From the NCBI GenBank assembly GCA_902493615.1, contig CABUQK010000006.1:1-33288 (forward strand): 33,288 nucleotides of DNA. The letters run 5' to 3'. Of the stretch, positions 16,558-25,200 are shown piece after piece. The notes under the pieces were generated by a model. It ran no database searches. It saw only the letters and a list, made by a program, of their open reading frames with translations, and was not told the origin of the DNA. The DNA comes from an uncultured Collinsella sp. GTDB taxonomy: Bacteria > Actinomycetota > Coriobacteriia > Coriobacteriales > Coriobacteriaceae. Position 1 is the first letter of the stretch. Each line of letters begins with the position of its first letter. The position numbers were made by a program, and so were the translations under genes.

Positions 16558-17457
16558 TCACTCTGAATCAAATGACATGTCGCCCGAACCGACCTCAAAA
16601 CGATACGTAGCAGACTTATCGCCGTTATCGAATTCAAGATTCAAAATGGTCTCGCCGTCGTAGCCAAGCGGAAGGAAATCGCTCTCGAAGTCGCCGCTGC
16701 CCAAGGTAAGGCTCGCCTTAAAGCCCGTCGAGTTCGGAACCATCATCTCCACATCGCCCGAGCCCACACTCACGTCCATCGACTTCGCGGGGGCCTGGTA
16801 GAGCTCGAACGTCACATCGCCCGAACCGACCTCAGCACTGAGCGCATCAGTCACGCTGCCCGCAAACTCTACATCTCCCGCACCCAGGAAAAGGTCGAAA
16901 CCATCACAGGTGACACCGGCAATCTGCAGATCACCCGAGCCCACGTGCGCGTTGACTCCCTTCAGATGTTCGGCAACACGGCGCGGCAGCTCGACCGTAA
17001 CTGAGCGATCGATTGCCTTACCGTCATCACTTCCAAACTGGGAAACCTTGAGCGTCGAGTCCTCGACGGATGCGATGTTCTGCGTCGCGGCCTTGGAGGC
17101 ATCCATACCATTGGCAACGCGTCCCCGCTCGATAACGCGAGCCTTGTTACCATCAATAACCTTGACGTCCACCGTAGCCGCATCGATATCGAAATCGAGG
17201 TAGCGAAACTCATCGGCATCAAAGGTCGTACACGAAAGCTGCTGAGGCCGAGCGGAATAGTTACCGCTATCCGAGAGATCATCGTCGTCAACCGCATCGT
17301 CCAAACCAGACAAGCCGGATACAACATCGTCGAGATCCCACGGACCATCAAAATGAATCAATGTCCGCGAAATGCCGAAGACAAGTCCGATGATGAGCAC
17401 GAACGCTCCGATGCCGACGCCCAGGCGCAGCTTGGATTCATGCGAAAGCTTCATCAT
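16558..17457 (-). CDS. DUF4097 family membrane-anchored beta-repeat protein
   Basis: A 299-aa protein with one N-terminal membrane segment (about 10-30, VGIGAFVLIIGLVFGI), an acidic linker, and a C-terminal beta-helix-like domain with repeated G-S/A-G-D turns (VGSGDL, LGAGDV, VGSGDV, VGSGDV, LGSGDF, VGSGDM) spaced about 20-30 residues apart. This is the DUF4097 pattern, found in putative adhesins and envelope-stress proteins and commonly encoded next to a PadR/XRE regulator or PspC-type protein. Its ATG overlaps the stop of the regulator gene (ATGA), so the two are co-translated. Location outside the membrane is predicted from topology; the ligand is unknown. Confidence 0.85.
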   Translation of the reverse strand: MMKLSHESKLRLGVGIGAFVLIIGLVFGISRTLIHFDGPWDLDDVVSGLSGLDDAVDDDDLSDSGNYSARPQQLSCTTFDADEFRYLDFDIDAATVDVKVIDGNKARVIERGRVANGMDASKAATQNIASVEDSTLKVSQFGSDDGKAIDRSVTVELPRRVAEHLKGVNAHVGSGDLQIAGVTCDGFDLFLGAGDVEFAGSVTDALSAEVGSGDVTFELYQAPAKSMDVSVGSGDVEMMVPNSTGFKASLTLGSGDFESDFLPLGYDGETILNLEFDNGDKSATYRFEVGSGDMSFDSE

Positions 17458-18176
17458 TCGTCACCTTCTTTGGCAATCGGCTCAGCGGTAGTCGCGGTAG
17501 CCACGTCAGTATCAGGTTCCGCAGAAGTATCCTTCCCCTGGGCCCTGACCGCCACCGGCGCCGGACCAACCTGAATATCCCCACGCGCCCAATCACCATC
17601 GAGCGCACGTGCCACCCAGTGATAGATGGGAATCGTAAAGAAGATCAGTGCGGCAAAGGGGCCGGCACCAAACAGGAACATCAGCAAAAAGAACAGCAGC
17701 CAGCACACGGCCCAATACGGGAACGACTGGAACGGGCCCTTCACCGGAGTCGAGCCAACTGCGCCGCCACTCGTCGCCTGCGCCGTAGCGGCATTGGCGG
17801 CCTGCGCACTCCAGCTTGCCGCTTGCGCCGCCTTGGCGGCGGCATCACTCGCCTGTGTTGCCGCCTCGGTGGCACGTGCCGCCGCCTCATGGGTACGGGC
17901 GCGCTCCGCCGCCTCGGCCTCGCGCTGACGGGCGCGGTCCTCGTTCTCAAACTCGATATCGTCCTCGATCTCATCGCTCGGATTGAGCAACTCGTCCAAG
18001 CTCACACCGTAGAGCCTGGCGAGCGAGATCAGGTTCTCGGTATCGGGCGAGCTCTCTGCACGCTCCCATTTACTGACCGCTTGGCGCGACAGCCCCAGCT
18101 TTCGTGCCAACCCTTCTTGGCTAAAGCCTTTGCTGCGGCGAAGGTCGGCGAGCCGCTGCGCAGTTTCTACATTCAT
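17454..18176 (-). CDS. XRE-family regulator with Ala-rich coil and membrane segments
   Basis: A 240-aa protein. Residues 5-65 form a typical Cro/C1 helix-turn-helix (LRRSKGFSQEGLARKLGLSRQAVSKWERAESSPD), so it should bind DNA. It continues with an acidic stretch, an Ala-rich charged coil (about 80-140, many EAAAR/AAKAAQAA units), and a hydrophobic region (about 155-195, WAVCWLLFFLLMFLFG and ALIFFTIPIYHW) predicted as two membrane helices. The arrangement suggests a DNA-binding protein tethered to the membrane. AGGAGG precedes the ATG. It is co-translated with a DUF4097 envelope protein, a combination that fits membrane-stress sensing. Target promoters are unknown; autoregulation is plausible. 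Confidence 0.85.
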   Translation of the reverse strand: MNVETAQRLADLRRSKGFSQEGLARKLGLSRQAVSKWERAESSPDTENLISLARLYGVSLDELLNPSDEIEDDIEFENEDRARQREAEAAERARTHEAAARATEAATQASDAAAKAAQAASWSAQAANAATAQATSGGAVGSTPVKGPFQSFPYWAVCWLLFFLLMFLFGAGPFAALIFFTIPIYHWVARALDGDWARGDIQVGPAPVAVRAQGKDTSAEPDTDVATATTAEPIAKEGDE

Positions 18177-18443
18177 GGTTCCTCCTATGCTTTTGCCAGC
18201 CGTGCCGCCGGACCGTTTTTGTTCTTAGGCGCCTTGCACAGTTAAAAATGTATCCGCCACCGCCAAAAACATGCCACCTATTTTAGTGAGATTTTTGACA
18301 ACCGGCGGTTGCGGGTGCATATGAGCTGCGGAAATGTGTCCAAACAAAGCAATGACCCGCAGCTCGGTTGTCCCCGTTGCAGCGTTAACGGTAGTATGGT
18401 CGTACTGTTTATTCCGCACCGCCAACGGAGGGAGTTCCGCGCC

Positions 18444-19316
18444 GTGAACCGCGATTTCGCCTCATCGCTCATCCAGCTCAACAACACGTTCTATCGCGAG
18501 CACTCCGCCTCCTTCTCCGATACGCGCCAGGCCCCGTGGCCCGGCTGGGTGCGCACCATGGACATCGCGCTCGAACAGCTCGACGTCGCCACGATCGAGC
18601 ATCCCGTCCGCGTCTTCGATCTCGCCTGCGGCAATATGCGATTCGAGAACTTTGCCGCCGGCGGCACGCTGGCTGCCAAAGGCGTGGACGGCACGAGCCC
18701 CTCGGCAGACGCCAGCTGCCCCTTCGAGTTCTATGGCGTCGACTCGTGCCAGGACTTGGCCATCGATGCACGCGGCCACGCCCTGCGCATTCCTAACTTG
18801 CACTTCCAAGAACTCGACGTGCTCGATGCCCTCATGAAACTCAACCCCGCCGAGACGCCCGACGTGCTTTTCGACGCCCCGCTCGCCGACATCTCGGTCT
18901 GCTTTGGCTTTATGCACCACGTGCCGTCGTGCGAGTACCGCGTACGCGTGCTCGATGCCCTGGTGCGGCAGACGCGCCCGGGCGGCATCATCGCCATCAG
19001 CTTTTGGGAGTTTATGAACGACGAGCGCATGGCGCGCAAGGCCGTTCGAGCCGAAGCCCGCGCCGAACTCACCCCGCCGTTTGAGGGTTACGATTCCACG
19101 CAGTTTGAAGCCGGCGACCACCTCATTGGCTGGCAAAACGACCGCCACGCCTACCGCTATTGCCATCACTTTGACGATCAGCAGATCACCGACCTGGTAC
19201 GCGGCGTCCGCACGTTCTACAAGAGCGGCGAGGTCCCCGTGCGCGAGCTTGAGCGCTTCCATGCCGACGGTCGCAGCGGCGAGCTCAACCGTTATGTGAT
19301 TCTCAAGCGTCTGTAG
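18444..19316 (+). CDS. Class I SAM-dependent methyltransferase with Trm9-like motifs
   Basis: A 290-aa methyltransferase. SAM motif I is VFDLACGN (57-64) and the acidic motif II region is FYGVDS. Several segments resemble the eukaryotic tRNA carboxymethyluridine methyltransferase Trm9/ALKBH8: FSDTRQAPWPGW (24-35; Trm9 has FS-TR--PWP at the same place), GFMHHVPSCEYRVRVLDAL (155-173; Trm9 has VVHHWSTRERRVEV), GDHLIGW (224-230) and YRYCHHF (237-243; Trm9 YRYYHLY). Trm9 methylates cm5U34 made by Elongator. Elp3 is encoded 2 kb away, so the same job is plausible; the comparison is from memory and by eye. The GTG start at 18444 has GGAGGGAG 9 nt upstream; an in-frame upstream extension carries no ribosome site. 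A generic small-molecule methyltransferase remains possible. Confidence 0.75.
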   Translation: MNRDFASSLIQLNNTFYREHSASFSDTRQAPWPGWVRTMDIALEQLDVATIEHPVRVFDLACGNMRFENFAAGGTLAAKGVDGTSPSADASCPFEFYGVDSCQDLAIDARGHALRIPNLHFQELDVLDALMKLNPAETPDVLFDAPLADISVCFGFMHHVPSCEYRVRVLDALVRQTRPGGIIAISFWEFMNDERMARKAVRAEARAELTPPFEGYDSTQFEAGDHLIGWQNDRHAYRYCHHFDDQQITDLVRGVRTFYKSGEVPVRELERFHADGRSGELNRYVILKRL

Positions 19317-19435
19317 GCACCGACGACTCGCCGCCGAGCCGCACCGTATCTTTCGAGCAAACTATGCCCACCCTTTTTTCAATCCATTGACGGAACGTGC
19401 AGCTATGCGTTCCAAACTTATGATCAAGGAGCCTC

Positions 19436-20275
19436 ATGGGAGCCGTCCACGTTCGCACGCCTAAGAACTTTGTGCTCGAGGAGCGCCTGGAGCGCTACGC
19501 CGATGCGATTGAGACGAACCCCGAGGCCTATGCCGGAGATTGGCGCAAGGCCTGTGCGCCCGCAGGCAGCAAGCCCTTCGAGCACCTTCACCTGGATCTT
19601 GGCTGTGGCAAGGGAACGTACCTTGTAGAGCGCGCGGCCCACGAGCCAAACACGCTCTTTATCGGCATGGACCAAGAGCCCATCTGCATTGCCTATGCCG
19701 CGCAGAAAATCTGCGAGCAGGAGCTGTCCAACGCACTCGTCCTGCCCCGAGGCGCCAAATCGCTGCCGCAGCTGTTTGCCGCAGGCGAGCTCGATGCCAT
19801 CACCATTAACTTTCCCACGCCACAGCCCAAGGCCAAGTACGCCAAAAAACGACTCGTCCATGTCGACCATCTGATGCTCTACCGCCCGCTCTTTTCAGCC
19901 GGCGCTACCGTCACGCTGCGCACCGACAGCAAGCCGTTGCGCGATTACGCCCTGGGACAGTTTGCCGCGGCAGGCTACGACACGCTTTGGGTAAGTGACG
20001 ACGTCCGCCGCGACCATCCCGAGCATCCCGAGACCGAATATGAATGCCGCACGCGCGAGATGGGTGCCGTCGTCTATGGCATTTGCGCCACACCCGACGC
20101 GCGGCCTAGCGATGAACAGCTCGCGGCGGGCCACGAGCAGGAGCAAAGCCTTGCCTGCTACCTGCCCGAAAACCTCGATGCGCTCACCTATGTACCTCTG
20201 GGCATGGAAGAGGCCGTCGAGAACTTTAGAAACCGCGCCCGCAAAGGCAAGAAGCGCCTGCCGCAGGAGTCCTAG
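19436..20275 (+). CDS. trmB: tRNA (guanine-N7)-methyltransferase, divergent TrmB
   Basis: A 279-aa protein of the TrmB family, which methylates G46 of tRNA with SAM. It shows RTPKNFVLEERLERY near the start, SAM motif I LDLGCGKGTYLVERA (53-67), FIGMDQEP, and the late substrate motif region ITINFPTPQPKAKYAKKRLVH (123-142). The family consensus there is FPDPWPK--H-KRR; here residue 128 is Thr where the conserved and catalytically important Asp is expected, and the Trp is Gln. The protein is also somewhat longer than typical (about 210-240 aa). AAGGAG lies just before the ATG. Family assignment is firm; activity and specificity are less certain because of the substitution. Confidence 0.82.
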   Translation: MGAVHVRTPKNFVLEERLERYADAIETNPEAYAGDWRKACAPAGSKPFEHLHLDLGCGKGTYLVERAAHEPNTLFIGMDQEPICIAYAAQKICEQELSNALVLPRGAKSLPQLFAAGELDAITINFPTPQPKAKYAKKRLVHVDHLMLYRPLFSAGATVTLRTDSKPLRDYALGQFAAAGYDTLWVSDDVRRDHPEHPETEYECRTREMGAVVYGICATPDARPSDEQLAAGHEQEQSLACYLPENLDALTYVPLGMEEAVENFRNRARKGKKRLPQES

Positions 20276-20584
20276 GGGCTTCTGATGGTCGCGGCGTCGG
20301 CAAACAAGTGAAAATAGGCGTCAGCGAACGACCCTCAAACCTAAGTGAGTAGACTTTTTTGCAATAGCCAAGCACAACCCGCATAACGAAAACTAAAACC
20401 GCAGGTAGAGCTCTTGCGCAAAAGCCATGTGCTCGCGATATTGCAAAAAGTCTACTCACTTAGCTGGCAACTGCACCAAACGGCTGGGCAGAACGCCCAT
20501 TTCCTGCATTTTCTTGCCTGCGAACGCATCGATGCGACGCTACGCCATAATAGTTGGCGGACAATCGCAAGAGAAAGAAAGCAC
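20276..20584. other. Intergenic region holding repeat copy 1 and the helicase leader
   Basis: This 309-bp stretch between trmB and the helicase gene contains the 123-bp palindromic element (20341-20463) and about 120 bp of leader. CATAAT at 20546-20551 could be a -10 box, but no -35 sits at the right distance. No terminator other than the element is visible after trmB. Confidence 0.5.
20341..20463 (+). repeat. 123-bp palindrome-ended repeat element, copy 1
   Basis: Starts CTAAGTGAGTAGACTTTTTT and ends with the inverted sequence AAAAAGTCTACTCACTTAG. The terminal inverted repeat covers 19 bp perfectly and continues, with a one-base slip and some mismatches, to about 40 bp. The interior contains AAAACCGCAGGTAGAGCTCTTG, shared with copies 2 and 3. 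It lies between trmB and the helicase gene, in neither coding region. No target-site duplication longer than a possible TA is visible. Confidence 0.93.
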
Positions 20585-23266
20585 ATGGCACAGACCACGA
20601 CAGATACCGCCGCCAGCACCGTTTCTGGCGCCGGCGCCGCCAGCTCGTTCTCGGGCGGCACGGGAACCGAAGCCGAATTCGGCTCGCTCGGCGCGCTCTC
20701 CCCCACCTGGTGGGAGCCCGAGGATGGTAGCGAGCCCGAACCATGGCTCACGCCCGATCAGGCCTTCGAACGCTTCTTTGAATGGACAAGCGACCGCGGT
20801 ATTGAGCTGTGGGACCACCAGGAAGAGGCCCTCATGGATCTAGCCGCCGGTGACCATGTCATTTTGGGAACACCGACCGGATCGGGCAAGTCGCTTGTCG
20901 CGCTAGGCATGCTCTTTATGGGCATGGCGCAGGGCAAACGTTGCTATTACACAGCCCCTATCAAGGCCTTGGTCAGTGAAAAGTTCTTCGATCTGGTACA
21001 GGTGCTCGGCCGCGATAACGTCGGCATGATCACCGGCGATACGCATATCAACACCAAGGCACCCGTCATCTGCTGCACGGCCGAAATCCTCGCCAACGAT
21101 GCGCTACGCGAGGGCGAGGACGCCGATGTGGGCTGCGTAGCCATGGACGAGTTCCACTACTTTGCCGACCCCGACCGCGGCTGGGCCTGGCAGGTACCGC
21201 TGCTCACCCTGCCCCACACGCAGTTTATGCTCATGAGCGCCACGCTCGGCGATGTCACTGCCATCGCCGCCTCACTCGAGGAGCACACCGGCGCTGCTTG
21301 CGACTTGGTCATCGATGCCCCGCGTCCTGTTCCGCTGAGCTACGACTATGTGACGACCTCCCTCGAGGGCACGGTCGAGCTCGCCATGCGCCGCGGCGAG
21401 GCCCCGCTCTATATCGTGCACTTTAGCCAGGATGCCGCACTTGCGACGGCACAGTCGCTCGCCAATTTTGGCATCGCTAGTAAGGAGCAACGCGAGGCCA
21501 TTAAGGAAGCTGCCAAAGGCACGAGCTTCTCGACGGCCTTTGGCAAGATTCTCAAGCGCCTGCTTGGATGCGGCGTCGGCGTGCACCATGCTGGCATGTT
21601 GCCGCGCTATCGCCTGCTGGTCGAGCGCCTGGCGCAGCAGGGCCTGCTGCCCGTCATCTGCGGCACCGATACGCTCGGCGTCGGCATCAACGTACCCATC
21701 CACACCGTGGTGCTCACCGCGCTCACCAAGTTCGATGGCTACAAGATGCGTCGTCTGCGCGCCCGCGAGTTCCACCAGATTGCCGGTCGCGCCGGCCGCT
21801 CGGGCTTTGATACCGAGGGCATGGTGATTGCCGAGGCACCCGAGCACGAGATCGAGAATGCCAAGCTTATGGCCAAAGCGGGCGACGACCCCAAAAAGCT
21901 CCGTAAGATTAAAAAGAAAAAGGCCCCCGAGGGCTTTGTCACCTGGAACAAGCAGACCTTTGAGCGCCTGATCGAGACGCAGCCCGAGACGCTCAAGCCG
22001 CGCCTGCGCATCACGCACTCCATGGTGATTAGCGTGGTCGAGCAGGGCGGCGATGCCCGAGCCCGCGTACACGACCTCATCGAGACAAGCCTGCAGACCC
22101 CCGAGGAAAAGGCCAAGCTCGAGGTTCGCGCCGACGAAATCTTCGCCACGCTCATCGATTCCGGCATCGTCGTTCGCACCGAGGTGCCGCCCGCACCCGA
22201 CGCCCCGGCTGACGCCGCACCAGACATCGACTATGCGCTGACAGTCGATCTGCCCGAGGACTTCGCGCTCGATCAGCCGCTCTCGCCGTTCTTGCTTGCC
22301 GCATTGGAGCTGCTCGATCCCGAGAGCGAGACCTATACCATGGACCTGATCTCAATGGTCGAGGCAACGCTCGAAAATCCCAAGCAAGTGCTGCGTGCGC
22401 AGGAGCGCGCCGCACGCGATCGCGCTATGGTCGAGATGAAGGCCGACGGCATCGAGTATGAGGAGCGTCTGGAGCGCATTCAAGACGTCACGTACGAAAA
22501 GCCGCTCGAGGATTTGCTCGACGCCGCTTTTGACAAGTACTGCCAGGAAGTACCCTGGGCAAACGACTATCAGCTCTCTCCCAAGAGCGTCCTGCGCGAT
22601 ATGCTGGAAAGCGCAAGCGATTTTAAGGGCTACATTCAAAAGCTCGGCATCGCCCGCTCCGAGGGTATTTTACTGCGCTACCTGGCAGAGGCCTACCGTT
22701 CGCTCGACCGCACCGTGCCCATCGAGAAGCGCGACGAGCGCCTGCGCGACATTATCTCATGGCTAGGCTTTGTGGTGCGCTCGGTGGACTCGAGCCTGGT
22801 GGACGAGTGGGAAAACGCCGGCAACCCCGCTGCACTCGACGCCGCGCCGCCGCAGGGCATCGACGAGGTCGTGGCGGACCGCCGCGGCTGCACGCTGTTG
22901 GTGCGCAACGCGCTCTTCCGCCGCGTAACCCTTGCAGCCCGCGGACACGTGCACGATCTGGGCGAGCTCGACGAGGACTGGGGCATGAGCGAGATCCGCT
23001 GGCAAAAAGCACTCGACGCCTATCACGAGCAGCACGAGGAAATCCTCACCGACGGAGATGCCCGCAGCGCCGCGATGTTTTCCATCGATGAATCCGACGA
23101 GAAGACCGATCACGTGTGGCACGTGCACCAGATCTTTGCCGACGAAGATGGCGACCACGATTTTGGCATCGTGGGCGATGTCGATCTGGACGCCACGCAA
23201 GACGGCGGCGAGGTCATCTTCAAAAACTACCGCGTCGGCTTTATCGAGGACCTGCTCGGGAACTAG
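20585..23266 (+). CDS. Ski2-like DEAD/DEAH-box RNA helicase with C-terminal DUF3516
   Basis: An 893-aa ATP-dependent helicase. Motifs: Walker A GTPTGSGKS (95-103), TAPIKALV motif Ia (123-130), DEFH (188-191), MSAT (217-220), LGVGINVPI, and QIAGRAGRSG in the second RecA domain. After the helicase core comes a Lys-rich segment (KKLRKIKKKKAPEG) and the C-terminal DUF3516 domain, recognisable by SPKSVLRDMLE, RSEGILLRYLAEAYRSLDRTVP and WLGFVVRSVDSSLVDEWE. Such proteins are widespread in Actinobacteria and are presumed RNA helicases; the exact substrate is unknown. The ATG at 20585 is chosen; the frame is open further upstream into the palindromic repeat, but the extra residues are not protein-like and have no ribosome site. 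The ribosome site here is a modest AGAAAG. A strong terminator follows. Confidence 0.9.
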   Translation: MAQTTTDTAASTVSGAGAASSFSGGTGTEAEFGSLGALSPTWWEPEDGSEPEPWLTPDQAFERFFEWTSDRGIELWDHQEEALMDLAAGDHVILGTPTGSGKSLVALGMLFMGMAQGKRCYYTAPIKALVSEKFFDLVQVLGRDNVGMITGDTHINTKAPVICCTAEILANDALREGEDADVGCVAMDEFHYFADPDRGWAWQVPLLTLPHTQFMLMSATLGDVTAIAASLEEHTGAACDLVIDAPRPVPLSYDYVTTSLEGTVELAMRRGEAPLYIVHFSQDAALATAQSLANFGIASKEQREAIKEAAKGTSFSTAFGKILKRLLGCGVGVHHAGMLPRYRLLVERLAQQGLLPVICGTDTLGVGINVPIHTVVLTALTKFDGYKMRRLRAREFHQIAGRAGRSGFDTEGMVIAEAPEHEIENAKLMAKAGDDPKKLRKIKKKKAPEGFVTWNKQTFERLIETQPETLKPRLRITHSMVISVVEQGGDARARVHDLIETSLQTPEEKAKLEVRADEIFATLIDSGIVVRTEVPPAPDAPADAAPDIDYALTVDLPEDFALDQPLSPFLLAALELLDPESETYTMDLISMVEATLENPKQVLRAQERAARDRAMVEMKADGIEYEERLERIQDVTYEKPLEDLLDAAFDKYCQEVPWANDYQLSPKSVLRDMLESASDFKGYIQKLGIARSEGILLRYLAEAYRSLDRTVPIEKRDERLRDIISWLGFVVRSVDSSLVDEWENAGNPAALDAAPPQGIDEVVADRRGCTLLVRNALFRRVTLAARGHVHDLGELDEDWGMSEIRWQKALDAYHEQHEEILTDGDARSAAMFSIDESDEKTDHVWHVHQIFADEDGDHDFGIVGDVDLDATQDGGEVIFKNYRVGFIEDLLGN

Positions 23267-23288
23267 CCGGGCACAATGGAACGAAACG

Positions 23289-23328
23289 AAGCGGGGCCGT
23301 TGGCAATATCGCCAGCGGCCCCGCTTTT
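23289..23328 (+). terminator. Rho-independent terminator after the DUF3516 helicase
   Basis: AAGCGGGGCCG and CGGCCCCGCTT form the outer stem, extended by TTGGC/GCCAG to about 16 pairs around the loop AATATC, followed by TTTT at 23325-23328. A-rich sequence on the left side means it may also stop minus-strand transcription of the converging DUF2130 gene (stop at 23346). Confidence 0.88.
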
Positions 23329-23345
23329 GCACTATACGCTATGCC

Positions 23346-25103
23346 TTACTCGGCATCCTCGACCTCATACGAATCCGCCTCGGCTGGCTCATCGTTTGTC
23401 TCTGTCGCAGCCCCGCGCGCCTCGTCAAACGCCGCCTTCATGGTCTTGTTGCCCCACGTGAGCTTGCGAATGGTAAGATCGTCGGCCTTCTTGTTGGCCA
23501 GGCGCAGGTTGTTCTCGGAAGACAGCAACGCCTCCTTGGTTTTCTGCAGATGGCTAATCGTCTTGTCGATCTCATCGATTGCCGTTTGGAACTTGCGGCT
23601 CGCGATCTCGTAGTTGCGACCGAAATCATTCTTGAACTTTTCCATCTTGGCTTCGAAGTTTGTGACGTCGATATTCTGCTGTTTGTACTCCGCCAGCTCC
23701 TGCTTATAGCGCAGCGAACCCATGGCAGCGTTGCGAAGAAGCGTAATCATGGGAATAAAGAACTGCGGGCGGATCACGTACATCTTCTCGTAGCGATAGC
23801 TCACGTCCACGATGCCGGCATTGTAAAGCTCGCTCTCGGGCTCGAGCAGCGTGCAGAGCACTGCATACTCACAGCCCTTCTGGCGACGATCGTGGTCGAG
23901 CTTCTTAAAGAAGTCCTCGTTCTTGTGCTTGGTCGCAGTCTCGTCGTTCTCGTTTTTCATCTCGAACATAATCGAAATGACCTCGTTGCCGCTCGCGTCG
24001 CACTCACGGAAGATAAAGTCCCCCTTGGTGCCCTCGGACGCATCGTTATCTTTCTCAAAGTACGCGTTAGGAAACGCCGTCATGCGCAGGCGGTTAAACT
24101 CGGTCTCGCAGTGCTGTTCGAGCGACTCGCCCACCATCTTGGTGGACAGGCGGATCTTCATTTCCTTAAGGCGCTCAATCTCTTCGTCCTTGTAGCGGAT
24201 CAACTCGTCGCTCACGCGCTTGGCCTGCGCGAGCTCAAGCTCGTGGGCTGCCTTGGCCTGTTCCTCACGCGAATCGCGCACCGCCAGCTCACTCGTCAGC
24301 TTGGCACGCGCCTCATCACGCTCACGCTCCGCCGCGGCGACCGCCTCCGATAGGTTCATTTTGGCCGTCAGCTCCTGTTCGCGCAGCTGCGCGCGCAGGC
24401 CCTCGGCCTCCTGCTCAGACTGAGCCCTTGCGGCGGAAAACTTCTCTTGTACCTTCGCGCGGTAGTCAGCAAGCGCGCGCTCGGCCTCGCCGCGAGCGGC
24501 ATCAAGCTCACGCTGTGACTCGGCCGCAGCAGCGGCAAGCGCCATCTCCTGGGCCTTGTCCGCCGCGGCAAGCCTGGCCTGCAGCTCGGCAATCTGAGCG
24601 TCGCGGGCGGACAGATCGTTTTGAGCAGCATTGCGCGCCGCCGCCTCGGCAAGTTTGGCTTCGTCATCCTTGCGTCCCAGCTGCGCGCGCAGGTTGTCAA
24701 TCTCACGCTGGAGCTCTGCGTTTTCCTTCTGCGCATCCGCACGGGCCTCAACCGCCGCGCGCTGGCTTGCACTCTCGCGCTCCGTGGCAGCGCCCTCGAG
24801 CTTGGCGCGCAGCTCGGCAAGCTCGGCATCGCGCTTGGCAACCTCTTGTGCCAGCTGCTGAGCTGCAGCATTCTTCTGCTCGACAAGCTGAGCATTGCGC
24901 TGAGACTCTGCCTTTTGCAAGGCAGCCGTCGAACGCGAGCGCTCAAGTTCCAGCGCCTGCTCGCCCTCGCGCTGGACTGCCTTCACACGCTCATCCAGAT
25001 CGCGCGAAAACTCGGCATCGCGTACTTGCTTGACGATATCCGCATAGCCAGACGCATCGACCTTAAACACTTCGCCACAATGCGGGCACTTGATCTCATT
25101 CAT
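23346..25103 (-). CDS. DUF2130 coiled-coil protein with predicted nuclease fold
   Basis: A 585-aa protein of the DUF2130 family. It opens with a single zinc-knuckle-like CPHCGEVF, then a long Ala/Glu/Arg-rich coiled coil (about 25-320). The globular DUF2130 domain follows (about 325-500): STKMVGESLEQHCETEFNRLR, KGDFIFRE and ISIMFEMKNENDETATKHKNEDFFKKLDHDR, and CEYAVLCTLLEPESELYNAGIVDVS. The acidic residue of GDF and the E-x-K of FEMK fit a PD-(D/E)XK nuclease active site, as proposed for the family; activity here is inference. A shorter coil and acidic tail close the protein. GAGGAG precedes the ATG at 25103. Architecture recalls RmuC-type coiled-coil DNA enzymes. Cellular role unknown. Confidence 0.85.
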   Translation of the reverse strand: MNEIKCPHCGEVFKVDASGYADIVKQVRDAEFSRDLDERVKAVQREGEQALELERSRSTAALQKAESQRNAQLVEQKNAAAQQLAQEVAKRDAELAELRAKLEGAATERESASQRAAVEARADAQKENAELQREIDNLRAQLGRKDDEAKLAEAAARNAAQNDLSARDAQIAELQARLAAADKAQEMALAAAAAESQRELDAARGEAERALADYRAKVQEKFSAARAQSEQEAEGLRAQLREQELTAKMNLSEAVAAAERERDEARAKLTSELAVRDSREEQAKAAHELELAQAKRVSDELIRYKDEEIERLKEMKIRLSTKMVGESLEQHCETEFNRLRMTAFPNAYFEKDNDASEGTKGDFIFRECDASGNEVISIMFEMKNENDETATKHKNEDFFKKLDHDRRQKGCEYAVLCTLLEPESELYNAGIVDVSYRYEKMYVIRPQFFIPMITLLRNAAMGSLRYKQELAEYKQQNIDVTNFEAKMEKFKNDFGRNYEIASRKFQTAIDEIDKTISHLQKTKEALLSSENNLRLANKKADDLTIRKLTWGNKTMKAAFDEARGAATETNDEPAEADSYEVEDAE

Positions 25104-25161
25104 AGCAGCTCCTCGATGGACGCAAATTTCAACCGCCTACACTCTACCGCGCCGCACGGAC

Positions 25162-25196
25162 AAAAAAGGCGCCGCCGCCATAATGGCAACGGCGCT
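25162..25196 (-). terminator. Rho-independent terminator after the phosphoesterase operon
   Basis: On the minus strand GCGCCG...CGGCGC (25190-25195 with 25169-25174), with inner GCCA/TGGC pairing, is followed by TTTTTT (25162-25167). It is placed to end the HIRAN / small protein / phosphoesterase transcript before the DUF2130 start at 25103. Confidence 0.82.
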
Positions 25197-25200
25197 AGAA

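Noticed and set aside
20414..20584. N-terminal extension of the DUF3516 helicase into repeat copy 1
   Set aside because: The frame is open but the added residues come from the repeat and leader, with no ribosome site; the ATG at 20585 begins a plausible protein.
23058..24353. 431-codon plus-strand open frame across the end of the helicase and the DUF2130 gene
   Set aside because: It crosses a strong terminator and is antisense to a recognised gene; low-complexity translation.
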